Origin: Corydoras sp. C115
Taxonomy: Eukaryota > Chordata > Actinopteri > Siluriformes > Callichthyidae
Direction: 5' to 3'
Length of the DNA stretch: 64,000 nt
Assembly: GCA_019802505.1 (NCBI GenBank)
Contig: JAFMOC010000072.1
Coordinates: 3,056,501-3,120,500, forward strand
Part shown: piece by piece, positions 10,201-21,109 of the stretch
Position numbering within the stretch: the stretch's first letter is position 1
How the letters are laid out: every line of letters starts with the position of its first letter
Program-made: the position numbers and the translations under genes
Notes under the pieces: model-generated
Databases searched by the model: none
What the model saw: only the letters and a program-made list of their open reading frames with translations
What the model was told of the DNA's origin: nothing

Positions 10201-13200
10201 ATCCATGTTTTTGGACTGTGGGAGGAACCCGGAGAACCCGGAGGAAACCCACACGGACACTGGGAGAACATGGAAACTCCACCCAGATGGGGATTCGAAC
10301 CGGGAATCCCTAGTGCTGAGAGGCAAACGTGCCAACCAGTAAGCCACCTCTATGTATTTATATATTTTAATTTGGTCTGTCTATGTTGCTTTTCTCCAAA
10401 GTGCTTGTTTCCTTTTACAGCACAAAGCTATGCAAAATGTGTAAATTGTTAATACTAAATGGTAACTAGTCATGAAATTTGTTTATCTGACCTTCTGCCC
10501 TGTAATGGACAGGCAATCTGTTCAGGGTGTTTTCCTGATTAAATTTAGTTGCTTAATGTTTTTGTATGTAATAAATTTACGTTTAAAGGGTGTGCATCTG
10601 AGTCTTACTGGGTTGTGTGTCTGGTCTCTGGTGTGATGAACGCTCCACCAGTCTGCTGTCCATTCCCATGCATTTCCCACCATGTCATACAGCCCAAATC
10701 CATTGGCAGGAAAAGATCTGACCTGTCCGAATATTAAAAATATAATAATGTATGCTTTCGAAGAAAAATACATAGCAGAGTCTGTATATATTCTCTTACA
10801 GGTGATGTGCCCGAGTATCCATCCTCTGCAGTGTTGTGATTAGGAAAATCACCCTGCCACAGGTTAGCATAGTGCTGTCCTCTAGGCATCAGTTTATTCC
10901 CCCATGGATATAACCTACAAATAGGATTAGGTTTTGTTAACCAATTATGTAATTTAAGAATAAACATACACTATCAAACATGTTTGTTCATTTATACCTG
11001 TCCTGTAGGCCCCCTCTACAGGCATACTCCCACTCAGCTTCTGTAGGCAACCTCCGCTGAGCCCAGTGACAGTAAGCCTGAGCATCCCCCCAAGAAACGT
11101 GCAGCACAGGATGTTCTATTCTACACACATCACAATTAATCACAGTGTCAATATCTCAAGCTGCAATGTGTTTGGAAAAGTCTCAATCAAACAAATATAT
11201 ACCACAACTGTATGGATAAAAGCATTGCGACAATAACATATTATAAACAAGAGCTTTTAGCACATTCCAAGTTGGTTCCAACGTTTACAAAAGTACCAGT
11301 TTCCATCTTTTGGAAAGTTTTTTTTCTTTTTTTTTTATATAAGATTTTAAAAATGAGTCTTTGAAAATAATTGCCTTTTATTCAGAAGAGTGATTGTGAG
11401 GTTTTTATAAGGGCTTGACTTTAAACCTCAGGTCAGGTCTCTATGTGGAGCAATCAAGTTCTGTGACATTATACTTACCCAGTTTAGTTTTTATTCTTGT
11501 TTTATATCCCCTGACTTGCCTGATTCCCAGTACCACACACCCAACCTTATTACACCTATGTTATGTCATAAGCTAAAGATGGTCCATTGTTACATTTAAT
11601 AGTGCAACATTGATTGAACAGACACTGAATTTTGTCTGTATATTGTTTCTTGTTGGTAAATATGCATTTCTTGCACATCGGCCACACTAAAAAATGGTAC
11701 AGATTAACCACCGCGGCACGGTGGTTTAGTGGTTAGCACGTTCGCCTCTCAGCACTAGGGATTCCCGGTTTGAATCCCCATCTGGGTGGAGTTACCATGT
11801 TCTCCCCGTGTCCGCGTGGGTTTCCTCCGGGTTCTCCGGTTTCCCCGACAATCCAAAAACATGGATCAAGTTAATTGAGATCTCCAAATTGCCCCATATA
11901 GAGTGTGTCTGTGTGAGTGAGTGTGTGCCCAGCGATGGATTGGCGCCCTGTCCTGGGTCTATCTGCCCAGCGCCCGAAACGTTCTCCCCTGGATGGGCAT
12001 GGGGAACCCCACCGCGACCCTAATAGAGGATAAAGCGGGTGATAATGAATGAATGAATGAATTTTGAGCATTCAATTTAACTTGAATCCATGTTTTTGGA
12101 CTATGGGAGGAAACCGGGGAACCCAGAGGAAACCCACGCGGAAATGGAGAAAACATGGAAATGCCACCCAGATTGGAATTCAAACCTGAATCCTCAGCTC
12201 TGTTTAGTATAATTCTAGTATTTAAAAAAAAAGTTTTCCCAAAACCTGTTTAGATTAAACTTATATATTGTGTTATTTTACATGCACAAATAATATAAAA
12301 ATAATACTTAGATATTTGCAAGGAAACTAGGTAAAAAAAAATAATAATAAAATTAAAAAAAATTGCTCAACCTGAGTTTAGGTAAAAATACAAAAAAAAA
12401 AGATATTAAAACTAAAAAACTAAAAACTATAAAAGCCTGAACGGTTGTTACCGGTCATCAATGGTCGAATCTGGACCCTCTGGATGTCTCCAGTCTGCAC
12501 CTTTCACAGGAGACCACCAGGGAGCAGCAGCAACCTACTAAGCACAAAAACGTAAGGTTTATGGGAAAACGTTCTAGTCTCAGTCTGTCAGTCCTGACTA
12601 AGTGCTCTGCGGGGCGGAGAGTGCTCCAATACTGAAACAACACAGGGATGAGGTAATTAACCATCATGCAAACTGATACTTCTTGTTTATATCTTGGCAG
12701 GAGTTCATTAATATGTTTGTGTGTGTAATGAGTATATACAGTACTCATTTTCAAGCCACCATAGGCAGTACAGTGTTTTTAAACCACTCAAACAGATGGT
12801 TCCAGACATCATCTTATCTCATCATCTCCTGCTTTATCCTCTACTAGGGTCGCAGGTGGGAGAATGTTTTGGACGCTGGGTTGATACACTTAGGACACGG
12901 TGACAATCTGTCACTGCACACAAACACACACACAGACAATGGATAGGTATAAGGGAAATTTGGAGCAGACAATTTATCATGTATCCATGTTTTCGGACTG
13001 TGGGAGGAAACCAGAAAACCCAGAGAAAACCCACGTGGACACAAAGAGACATTGCATGATATTTATTGGCAAAAAAGAAGGTGAGATGGTGAAATGATAA
13101 ACAAAAAAGACACATCTATTACATTCTGTATTAAATATAGTCATAATCCAATTGTTTTCTTTTATGCACTATTGTAATACCAATAGTACACTATGCATGC

Positions 13201-15679
13201 TTTGTTGTATAGTAACATTACTTTTCTCAAGACAACCCACAAATTGATACAACCACCATAGCATATCCTACTTTGGTGTAGCTAATATTGTATGGTATGG
13301 TATAAACAAAAATCTCCAGATTTTGTTAAATTCTTGGTAATCTACATTCAGCTATTTAATTTGGAGAATAGACTTTGAATGAATAAGACTTTTAATTTCT
13401 CTCTTTAATTTTAATACATTTAATGTTTTGATTATTTAGGCACAATAAATATTAATAATCGGTATTTCCTTTCTCTCTGTACTATTCTGCTATCATACAA
13501 ATACAAACCTGAGAACACAAAGACTACTTTGAATAAACTCAGTAAAAGTTTGTTAGTGAAACAATAGCAGTCTCTAATATCTGTAAGTTTCCACACCAAA
13601 CTCTGAAGTTAGTTAATAAATATGCAAACCTAAAAACATGTTTAAGCATTGCCAAATGCCTGTGCACATCTTACCGAATGAGACAGCGTGCTCTTGACCT
13701 TTTCACTCAGCAACCCTTCAAAAACAAATGAGTCGCCAAGTCTCTCTGCCTGAATTAAACAGACCTGGACTGTGATCACTGCAGTCAGTAATGAGAGGCC
13801 ACAAATGTAAGTGTTTGTGTGTGTTCTGTACCTCTGTAACAAATCCTGTTTCATTAATAAAATGTTGAAACTGTGTGTTTGTGACCTCATGCTCTTCAAT
13901 GTAAAAGGGGTTGATCCAAACCCTCCTCTGAGGTCCCTCTCCATCCTGTGGAATTCCTGGGTCATCTGTACCCATCATAAACCAGCCTCCCTGCAGCAGC
14001 ACCATCTAATCAATTAGAAGTCATTAAGAAAAAGATAAAAGCAGATTGGGAGACATGACTATAGACTTCAGAAATTATATGTAACTCATTATTTATCAAG
14101 CCATGTTTATGCCTGAATGTGTCACAAGTAAAATGTTACTGGCAAAGAGTGGCATTTGTTAATGTAGTTTGTACTTAATAAATTAAGATTTGTTTTGTTA
14201 CAACTTCTCCCCCTTAGGACTTTTCAATTCTATTTTAATAGATTATATATATATATATATATATATAAACTGTTATTAGATTGTTAATAATTAAGACCAA
14301 AACATGCTTTTAAATCCGGGTGACAAGTTTTTTTTAAGTTCTGTGCAGTGGAATAAAGATGGAGATTTAATTACGCACTGCAATTTACAATCAAACAGAT
14401 TTCAGCTCTATCGCTGTGGTGTTGTCAGGATACTTTATAATAGTGTCAATGTTAATGTTAATAAGTTAGCAGATTTAGGGCTAGGACAAAAGTACAGAAC
14501 GAGCAAAGCACACAACTTGGTGGAGCACCAGTGTTGACTGTCACTGTAAAAAATGTATATGTTCTTAACCTCACATGTAAGGCTTTAAAAATAATAATAA
14601 TAATAATGAAAATATAAAAAAAAATAAATAAATAAAAAAAAAAAAAAAAAAAAGAGAAAATATAAAAAAATGTGGAATTAAACAATGGGAACTAATTCAA
14701 TAGCTGATATCTGAGCAACTACTCATAGTTCAAATAAGAATACAGTGCTGAATGCTGCTCTGCAAACGATGAACATCAGACAATGGCATTTTAATGGTGC
14801 ACAGGCTTTTAGCATCGTACGAGCACTAATGCATAAAAAGGTCAGATTTCAGTATCAATATGCAAAAGGCATCAACAATTGTACACAATTACTAACCCAA
14901 TTACTAACCCTAGTTACCCAAAGGAAGAGATGTGCGAAGTCATAGTGTTCATTATATCAATTTGTTATAAGAACTATATTATTATACTATATTATTTACT
15001 GGGCGGCACGGTGTCTTAGTGGTTAGCATCCCCAAATCCCCATCTGTGTGGAGTTTCCATGTTCTCCCCGTGTCCGTGTGGGTTTCCTCCGGGTTCTCCG
15101 GTTTCCTCCCACAGTCCAAAAACATGGATTAAGTCAATTGAGTTCTCCAAATTGCCCCATGTAGAGTGTGTCTGTGTGAGTGAGTGTGTGCCCAGCGATG
15201 GATTGGCACCCTGTCCTGGGTGTATTTGCCCAGTGCCTGAGATGTTCTCCCCTGGATGGGCATGGGGAACCCCCTCGCGACCCTAATAGAGGATAATGAA
15301 TGAATGAATGAATATTATTTACTATAGTTAGAGTAAAGAGGAGATGAGTCGTGACTTTGTGTCACTCGTGTCGCATGACCTGCAAAATCTAAAATACAAT
15401 CTGAAACAAATCTCCTACCTTACTGAGAGTGTCGTGGATCTTATTTGCTTGTTCGGAATATTTATCAGCCGGATTTTTAAAAACATTGTGATTTTCATCA
15501 GTGCTGTGATCTCCTGCGTCCGACTCTCTCTTTAATATGTCGCAGCCACAGTTCTGAGTCTCGACTCCAACCTCTGACTGTAACCCTAAATCAGCTAAAT
15601 CCTTATCGGCAACCTGAAGGCTAAAAGGCAAACTGAAACAAAAGAGAAACACTCCAGTACAATGCAGAGAAAATGCCAT
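7180..15679 (-). CDS. sumf1: sumf1, formylglycine-generating enzyme (complete, 9 coding exons)
   Basis: SUMF1 oxidises the active-site Cys of sulfatases to formylglycine in the ER lumen. Exons in gene order are 15679-15419, 14005-13832, 13749-13675, 12534-12452, 11120-10998, 10914-10800, 10722-10609, 7422-7363 and 7278-7180. Every junction is AG/GT in the correct phase, and the total of 1104 nt gives 367 residues (human 374). An N-terminal hydrophobic signal peptide (FLFCFSLPFSLQ) is followed by a CGC motif. The FGE-sulfatase domain starts at GGWFMMGTDD. NETG matches the conserved N-glycosylation site. RLPTEAEWEY and GNAWEWTADWW are family hallmarks. SYCYRYRCAARSQNT holds the two catalytic cysteines (residues 338 and 343 here). 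The next gene to the right is itpr1, head to head, as in human. Coding exons are free of repeats; introns hold SINEs and a hAT composite lies just upstream of exon 8. Confidence 0.96.
7363..7422 (-). CDS. sumf1: sumf1 exon 8
   Basis: A 60-nt exon encoding KGPVTGTDRVKKGGSYMCHK exactly, between CTGTAG and GTAGCT. The hAT composite element begins only about 77 bp upstream in gene direction. Confidence 0.93.
7500..9523. mobile_element. Composite fold-back hAT-like element with 8-bp TSD
   Basis: The outer ends CAGTGATTCTCAATT and TTTGAGAAGCACTG are flanked by perfect GTGTAAAT duplications (7492-7499, 9524-9531), as for hAT transposons. The interior reads B (7500-8320), A (8322-~8575), B inverted (~8575-9301), A inverted (9302-9523). 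A 3' SINE fragment sits in the first B arm. Segment A has its own hAT-like end (CAGTGCTTCTCAAATAG at 8322) and a short ORF from 8446 beginning MEKYLTGMTERKAERDEDNE, which may be a transposase N-terminal remnant. No catalytic domain remains, so it is non-autonomous. Confidence 0.85.
7874..8015 (+). repeat. SINE fragment (3' half) inside hAT composite
   Basis: Covers only GATGGATTGGCACCCTGTCC to the (TGAA)n tail. It is absent from the inverted arm, so it arrived after the arms formed. Confidence 0.85.
9860..10098 (+). repeat. Palindrome-family repeat, non-hairpin segment
   Basis: Carries the family's shared blocks AGAGTCAGCTCGCTG, TGCATTATTGTCA and CAGCCAATCAGATTTAAGGA, and is cut on the right by a SINE fragment. 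Confidence 0.6.
10102..10348 (-). repeat. SINE copy, tail-truncated
   Basis: Retains head and core; the (TGAA) tail is missing. It abuts the palindrome-family segment. Confidence 0.85.
10609..10722 (-). CDS. sumf1: sumf1 exon 7
   Basis: Encodes VRSFPANGFGLYDMVGNAWE then WTADWWSVHHTRDQTHNP. Confidence 0.95.
10800..10914 (-). CDS. sumf1: sumf1 exon 6
   Basis: Encodes LYPWGNKLMPRGQHYANLWQ then GDFPNHNTAEDGYSGTSP. Confidence 0.95.
10998..11120 (-). CDS. sumf1: sumf1 exon 5
   Basis: Encodes IEHPVLHVSWGDAQAYCHWA then RRLPTEAEWEYACRGGLQD. Confidence 0.94.
11121..11711. other. sumf1 intron 4, unique sequence
   Basis: No exon, RNA gene or repeat family recognised here; a T-rich run lies at about 11320-11340. 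Confidence 0.4.
11712..12061 (+). repeat. SINE copy
   Basis: Full length, with a short deletion in the CTCCCACAG block (reads CCCCGACAATCC). Confidence 0.9.
12070..12205 (-). repeat. SINE fragment (core and head)
   Basis: Diverged partial copy directly after the preceding full-length one, in opposite orientation. Confidence 0.7.
12452..12534 (-). CDS. sumf1: sumf1 exon 4
   Basis: Encodes VAAAPWWSPVKGADWRHPEG then PDSTIDD. It is short and interleaved with repeats but matches the human exon closely. Confidence 0.93.
12819..13049 (-). repeat. SINE copy, diverged and head-truncated
   Basis: Tail and core are recognisable (CTTTATCCTCTACTAGGGTC; GACTGTGGGAGGAAACCAGA). Confidence 0.75.
13050..13674. 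other. sumf1 intron 3, AT-rich
   Basis: No coding or repeat signature recognised. Confidence 0.4.
13675..13749 (-). CDS. sumf1: sumf1 exon 3
   Basis: Encodes AERLGDSFVFEGLLSEKVKS then TLSHS, between acceptor AATTCAG and donor GTAAGA. Confidence 0.95.
13832..14005 (-). CDS. sumf1: sumf1 exon 2
   Basis: Encodes MVLLQGGWFMMGTDDPGIPQ to FINETGFVTE. NET is the conserved N-glycosylation sequon. Confidence 0.95.
14006..15000. other. sumf1 intron 1, AT-rich
   Basis: Contains an (AT)n run at 14243-14268 and an A-rich stretch at about 14583-14660. No exon seen. Confidence 0.45.
15001..15313 (+). repeat. SINE copy with head deletion
   Basis: About 30 bp between the A box and the CCCCATCTG block are missing, so the B box is lost. 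The rest is typical. Confidence 0.88.
15419..15679 (-). CDS. sumf1: sumf1 exon 1 (signal peptide, CGC motif)
   Basis: Starts MAFSLHCTGVFLFCFSLPFS and ends IHDTLSK at donor GTAGGA. It is the first ATG downstream of the promoter motifs, and the hydrophobic N-terminus supports this start. Confidence 0.9.
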
Positions 15680-15709
15680 ATCTGGCTTTGTTACTCCTTA
15701 CAAGTGTGA

Positions 15710-15738
15710 AGCCATTTTGCTGAGCTGTGTCACGTGAC
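15710..15738. promoter_or_regulatory. sumf1 promoter motifs: CLEAR-type E-box and YY1-like site
   Basis: GTCACGTGAC (15729-15738), a perfect palindrome matching the TFEB/TFE3 CLEAR consensus, lies 50 bp upstream of the sumf1 ATG. GCCATTTTG at 15711-15719 is an inverted YY1-like motif. The motif identity is seen; factor binding is inferred. Confidence 0.65.
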
Positions 15739-16279
15739 AACGAACTTGCTACTGTGTGAAGCTTTTCGTTTTGTTATAAAGTAAAAGTTAACGCATTGCT
15801 AAGTTAGCGAGAGTAAATGGCAGCAATTTCCTCAATTCTCTTGAAGTCTTTATGATAGCGTATAGGTAATAAGAAACGTTATTCTTTTCGTATACGGTAA
15901 GTTTTATGAATCAAGAGTCGATTCAATAACTCGGTTCCAAAGAGTAATGTGCGTACTTCAATGTTCATTACTTGTGTAGGACCTAATTATAAGTTTGATC
16001 TAACTATCTAAAGAAATCTTCCATCTGTATTAATCCACATGAAAAAGAAACAATTAAATATACATTTATATAAATTACAACTACTAACGAGTTTAATGAC
16101 TCACTTCGATGTCAGAGGCGTGCTCAGGATAGAACACGATAGAGAATACAATTCCAAACATTGACTTTTTTGGATGTCTGTGGTTTATAAATCAAACACA
16201 TTGTCTTTAAAATGACTATAAAAAGTAGTCGAACGGTTTGGTCACATTATTCTAATGGGTAACGTTTTCCTTTTAATTT

Positions 16280-16298
16280 CATTCTGGGTTTTGTAGTT
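16280..16298 (-). promoter_or_regulatory. ZNF143/STAF-like site, reverse
   Basis: CATTCTGGGTTTTGTAGTT is close to the inverse of the ZNF143 consensus ACTACAATTCCCAGAATGC. It lies in the sumf1-itpr1 intergenic promoter. Confidence 0.55.
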
Positions 16299-16348
16299 CT
16301 GGCAAAACTCGGTCACTCTAATTACAACAAGGTTTCGTCCTGAAGCGA

Positions 16349-16367
16349 ACTACATTTCCCAGAATAC
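16349..16367 (+). promoter_or_regulatory. ZNF143/STAF-like site, forward
   Basis: ACTACATTTCCCAGAATAC is a near-perfect match to the ZNF143 consensus, 50 bp from the inverted site and just upstream of the GC-rich presumed itpr1 exon. Confidence 0.65.
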
Positions 16368-16374
16368 CTCGTGG

Positions 16375-16552
16375 GTTTACAGCGCGCGAGGTGTCTCCGG
16401 GCGCTGAACGAGGAGCGAGCGCGGCGCTGATGGAGCGCTGTGGGAGCAGCGGACGCTGCGGAGGCTCCGCGTTATGCTTTTACAACAGCGTTCAACTTTT
16501 TATATAAAATTAACGACTGACGACAACGTCGGGTCAAATCCAAGTCTGTAAG
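16375..16552 (+). other. itpr1: Presumed itpr1 5' noncoding exon in GC-rich promoter
   Basis: A GC-rich block (GCGCGCGAG, GAGCGAGCGCGGCG) interrupts AT-rich DNA and ends in a good donor, CTGTAAG/GTAAAAGT at 16552/16553. The itpr1 start codon is in an exon with an upstream acceptor at 24246, so at least one 5' UTR exon must exist; this is the best candidate. It holds a 25-codon upstream ORF (16430-16507). The left boundary is unknown. Confidence 0.55.
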
Positions 16553-17372
16553 GTAAAAGTACAGCGCACACATTGAAGGCGATGTGAAGTTTAAACAGAT
16601 CGTTACTTTTTTATTAGTTTTTTATTTTTATTATTATTATTTTTTTATTATTAGCCAAATAGGGTAATAATAATCATTTTAATAGTCTTTAGATCGTTTA
16701 GAAACTCTTAATATATCTAATATAATTTCTCTATTGAAATTATATAGTTTAAAAAGTTTACGTGGTTGAATGTTTTTGCTAACATTTATTTATAAACGTT
16801 TTAACAACGTCAATAATTCATGCAACGCATCTTTTATTTTGTTGCTAAAAGCCGTTTTTCCTCATTAAAGTGTGCCATAAAAAAAATGCCGTTCGATTAT
16901 TTGTTTGTACGGTACGCGGTAATGTTTGAACTTATGAGGCCGTGTTAGACAATCACGGTGTTCCGTACAATTTAAAGTCTTGAGCCCTCAGCTGTACCAA
17001 AGATTCCAATGCATTTATTTAACCTCGATATTTCATGGTTTGTGTTGCATAAGTAGTCAATTGTATACTTCATAAAGCGCGAATCTGAACTTTATTCTGT
17101 ACTACTTTTAAAGGTGTAAACGGTTAACTTGTGTTCAAAGTGACGATGCATGACGTCATATACAGCAGTCCTTTAGATATCAAGTGGAACAAATGAAGAC
17201 GTTCATGAAACTGTAATTAAAAATATATTATAATGAAAGACTTCAAAAAGAGAACATATGTTCCACATCCTGCTTCCCAAAACCTGCAGGTGTCTGCATT
17301 CACCTTTTATTTTTAATATAAACTAAAGGCAATTGAGCAACACTGAATAAATTAAAAAAGAAATCTTAATCA
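16553..17372. other. Presumed itpr1 intron, AT-rich
   Basis: No repeat or coding signature recognised. Confidence 0.35.
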
Positions 17373-17384
17373 ACTTAGAAACAT

Positions 17385-17735
17385 TCATTCATTCATTCAT
17401 TATCTCCCGCTTTATCCTCTATTAGGGTCGCGGGGGGTTCCCCATGCCCATCCAGGGGAGAACGTCTCGGGCGCTGGGCAGATAGACCCAGGACAGGGCG
17501 CCAATCTATCACTGGGCACACACTCACTCACACAGACACACTCTATATGGGGCAATTTTGAGATTTAAATTGACTTGATCCATGTTTTTGGACTGTGGGA
17601 GGAAACCGGAGAACCCGGAGGAAACCCACGCGGACACGGGGAGAACATGGAAACTCCACCCTGATGGGGATTCGACCCAGGAATTCCTAGCGCTGAGAGG
17701 CGAACGTGCTAACCACTAAGCCACCGTGCCGCCCT
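17385..17735 (-). repeat. SINE copy with 12-bp TSD
   Basis: Full length; ACTTAGAAACAT occurs on both sides (17373-17384, 17736-17747). Confidence 0.95.
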
Positions 17736-17747
17736 ACTTAGAAACAT

Positions 17748-18665
17748 AATATTAAGAAATAATTAAATTGTGTGGGTTTTGTGGAGGTCATGGAATTGTG
17801 CTTCTGTTAATAATTCTCAGTATTAGGGGTGAAAACAGTTGGTCAGTATCAGATCACAAGCATCAGAGACAATTTGCTTAAACAAAGTAAAAAGGTACAG
17901 GGTACAGAACAGGTTTTAAAATAAAAATTGGAAAGTAATAATTATTCTATGAACAAGTCTGATTATTCTAGTATTATGTCAGATTACCTACTTTTTTGGT
18001 CATTTATATAAACATAAAAGTAGACCTTAAAGAGGAATTACCTTATTAGTTGAACTGAGTCAACAGTCCTTTTTTAAAGAATATAAAAATGAAAAGTTTT
18101 AGATTTCAATTTCTAGAGTTTCAAACCCAAGGCTGGACTCAAGTTCTATAACAATGTATGTTATAGTCATTGTGTATTTTCAGTTTGGGCTGCTAATTTA
18201 AATTGTAAATTCTCTTTAAGACTGAAATTCTATTATACAGCTTCACAAAACAGCTCTGTGGGTTTACTGTTGGCTGTGGCCAAAAGTTTGGCTCTGGCTA
18301 AGTTGAGTTTGCTACACAGTATGCAAATGTGTCCATTGCATGGTGTGTATTGGATCAGCCAGAGGAAGTGGAAGTGCTTGAATGTCATTTATTAGCTGGC
18401 TCCTAATTTGTTAAGCAAAGTTATAGGGAACCTGTAGACCCTATGATAAAGGATGATAAAAAACATGAACAGTACAGTTTGTCATTCAATCACCTTTTAT
18501 CTGTTACCTATAACTAACCAGCTTAATTTATCCATCCATGAGCTTGTTAAAACGATTTCCAAAACTGGGATATGTAACAATGAATTAGGGCCTAAGCAGA
18601 CTGCAACTCCCAAAGGAACTTCGTGTTTTACTTCTTATCATATTATTTAATGCTATATCAGAGGT
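17748..18665. other. AT-rich sequence, nothing recognised
   Basis: Only short ORFs without family resemblance. Confidence 0.35.
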
Positions 18666-19009
18666 GGCGGCATGGTGGCTTAGTGGTTAGCATGTTCGCC
18701 TCTCAGCACTAGGGATTCCCGGTTCGAATCCCCATCTGGGTGGAGTTTCCATGCTCTCCCCGTGTCTGCGTGGGTTTCCTCCGGGTTCTCCGGTTTCCTC
18801 CCACAGTCCAAAAACATGGATCAAGTCAATTGAGTTCTCCAAATTACCCCATAGAGAGTGTGTTTGAGTGAGTGAGTGTGTGCCCAGCGATGGATTGGCG
18901 CCCTGTCCTGGGTGTATCTGCCCAGCGCCCGAGACGTTCTCCCCTGGATGGGCATGGGGAACCCCACCGCGACCCTAATAGAGGATAAAGCGGATGATAA
19001 TGAATGAAT
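18666..19009 (+). repeat. SINE copy
   Basis: Full length; its TGAATGAATA tail directly abuts a hAT-like element. Confidence 0.92.
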
Positions 19010-19011
19010 AT

Positions 19012-19555
19012 CAGGGGTGTCAAACTCAATTGCACCGGGGGTCAAATCTCAAAGCACACATTAGTTCATGGGCCGAAAAACAGATGGATATATTATTCCA
19101 TGATAAATAATCTTAAACTTTATATGAAATACTTTGCTCTCTATAAAAATACCTCTTGTCAAAATGATAAAAGTTACAACTATGAACATGCTGCAAAAAA
19201 ACATGAAAAAAAGAAAGCTTTTCCACAAAAGTAAAAATAACAAATAAAAACATTTGATTTCTTATGAAACCATTCTTTTCGCAATGAAAGGTCTGGAAAA
19301 CCCATGGGTGGATGATTCGTCTGGCTTGCAACAGCGGTCACGTCCACCAAACAGGAGCGCACTAATAATGTCATCAGTGGCAAAACAACAGGGGGGCATT
19401 ATAAGATTTGTAATATAAGCGGTAAATTCGCTGTTACAGAGGCGTTGTATAATAACGGTGGCCTGCTTCAATAGTAATTTGATAATGCCTTTCATGCCAA
19501 ATATGATTACACTGTGGGCCAAATTTGTCCAGCGGGCCAAAGTTTGACACCCATG
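19012..19555. mobile_element. Non-autonomous hAT-like element
   Basis: Left end CAGGGGTGTCAAACTCAATT and right end GGCCAAAGTTTGACACCCAT are imperfect inverted repeats of a hAT type common in fish. No transposase ORF. An exact 8-bp TSD was not found because the left side is SINE tail. Confidence 0.75.
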
Positions 19556-19974
19556 TGCTAGATTATTACATGCTATACTGTAACTGATCTGTAGATACCC
19601 TTCCTGTCCTATATGCAAAGGGATGGGTGTTGGAATAGCAGGATAAATTTATGGTCTAATTGCTAATCGCCACCTCAGTTTAGACAGAATACAATTTTTA
19701 AATGTACAATAAAAATATTTATGAAGAATATAAGTCTGATTATAGACATTTAAATTTAGTGTAAAAAGGTGCATGTCCACATATAGTCTTACATACAGTA
19801 GTTGTAATAAGTCTGTCTGGCTACAAAAATCCAGTAGATGTGACAACTGTTGTTTATATCACGCATGGATGGACACAAATAAAATAGTATAAGAATAGTG
19901 TTTAAATCTGACACATTATGAGTTATTTGCTTAACTGTCATAAATTGTGTTTAATGTTAATAGAGAAGAGAGAG

Positions 19975-20440
19975 GGTCTGCACTATTGTGAATAATTAAC
20001 GGGAAAGAGGTGTTAGGCACAAAGCGAAGCAGAGTGATTTATTCACAATAATGCACAACCTCGAGTGCCTTGCTTTTACAAAACTTAAAATTTTTAAAAA
20101 GGTTTAAATCATACATGTGTTTATTGAAATCAAAATTATTAATATACTGGTCTTAGGTGATGTAAACTAGTCCAGTTTTTGAAGTGAACATTGATTGCAA
20201 AGTAACGGGATACCAATTATAGCTCATTGAGAGTCAGCTCACTGTTTATATCAATCTGTATTTTCATTAATGGTACATGATGAAAAATCTTCTACCATGT
20301 CCTTATGTTTCATGCATTGATACAATTATGAAGTGGTCAGAGGTGTTCATTATTGTCAGTAATGTCACGACTGGACCGACGGCTCAGCCAATCAGATTTA
20401 ATGATCAGAACTACCCGTTTTATTATAAAGGGATAAGGCA
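19975..20440 (+). repeat. Palindrome-family repeat, copy with hairpin and segment
   Basis: The hairpin at about 19981-20075 (CTATTGTGAATAAT with TTATTCACAATAATGC) has lost part of its right arm. It is followed by the family segment ending GCCAATCAGATTTAATGA. Confidence 0.7.
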
Positions 20441-21030
20441 TGAGGGGGTGCATTATTGTGAATAAATCATAGAGGTGTTGTTAGGCCAGACGCGTAGTGG
20501 AGTGCCGTCACACCTCTTTTCCGTGATTTATTCACAATAATACTCAACCTGAGTGCCTTATTGCTTTCATAAAATGGTTACAAACACACTATAGTCAAAA
20601 TACAAAATTTGATTCATAAATGCGTTTATTTAAAAAAATTGTGGATAAATTGGTCTTCCACAACGCAATCTAGTTTGGTTTTAAAAGTAAATGCTGATGT
20701 CTGTATTTTATGATTTAAAATAATTTAATTAATTTCATGCATTGATACAAATGTAAAGCGATCAGAGAAGGGCATTATTGTCAATGTCACAACTGGACAA
20801 ACAACTCAGCCTAATTTAAGGATGGGAACTACCTGTTTTGGCCCTGAATGGATCCTAAAAACAGAGAGAACTAACAAAGTATGTGTGAAAACCAACTTGC
20901 ATAAAGCTGCTTTAGCAAAAAAAAGTATACGACTATTTACTAAAGTCTGTATTTGCTTTAGTTGGACAAACGGCGTAGTCAATTAGATTTAAGGACTGGA
21001 ACTATCCATTTTATAAAAGCTAAATGACAC
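20440..21030 (+). repeat. Palindrome-family repeat, second head-to-tail copy
   Basis: The hairpin 20447-20545 (TGCATTATTGTGAATAAATC and its inverse) is followed by segment blocks. The terminal block TTTAAGGAYNGGAACTA occurs twice (about 20815 and 20985). Confidence 0.7.
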
Positions 21031-21109
21031 TTTTAATATCTCACAGTCCACCTTATACTGTTATGGCTGAAGTGTTGGCAACGTCTCCCAGAAAATTAAT
21101 GTTAATTAC

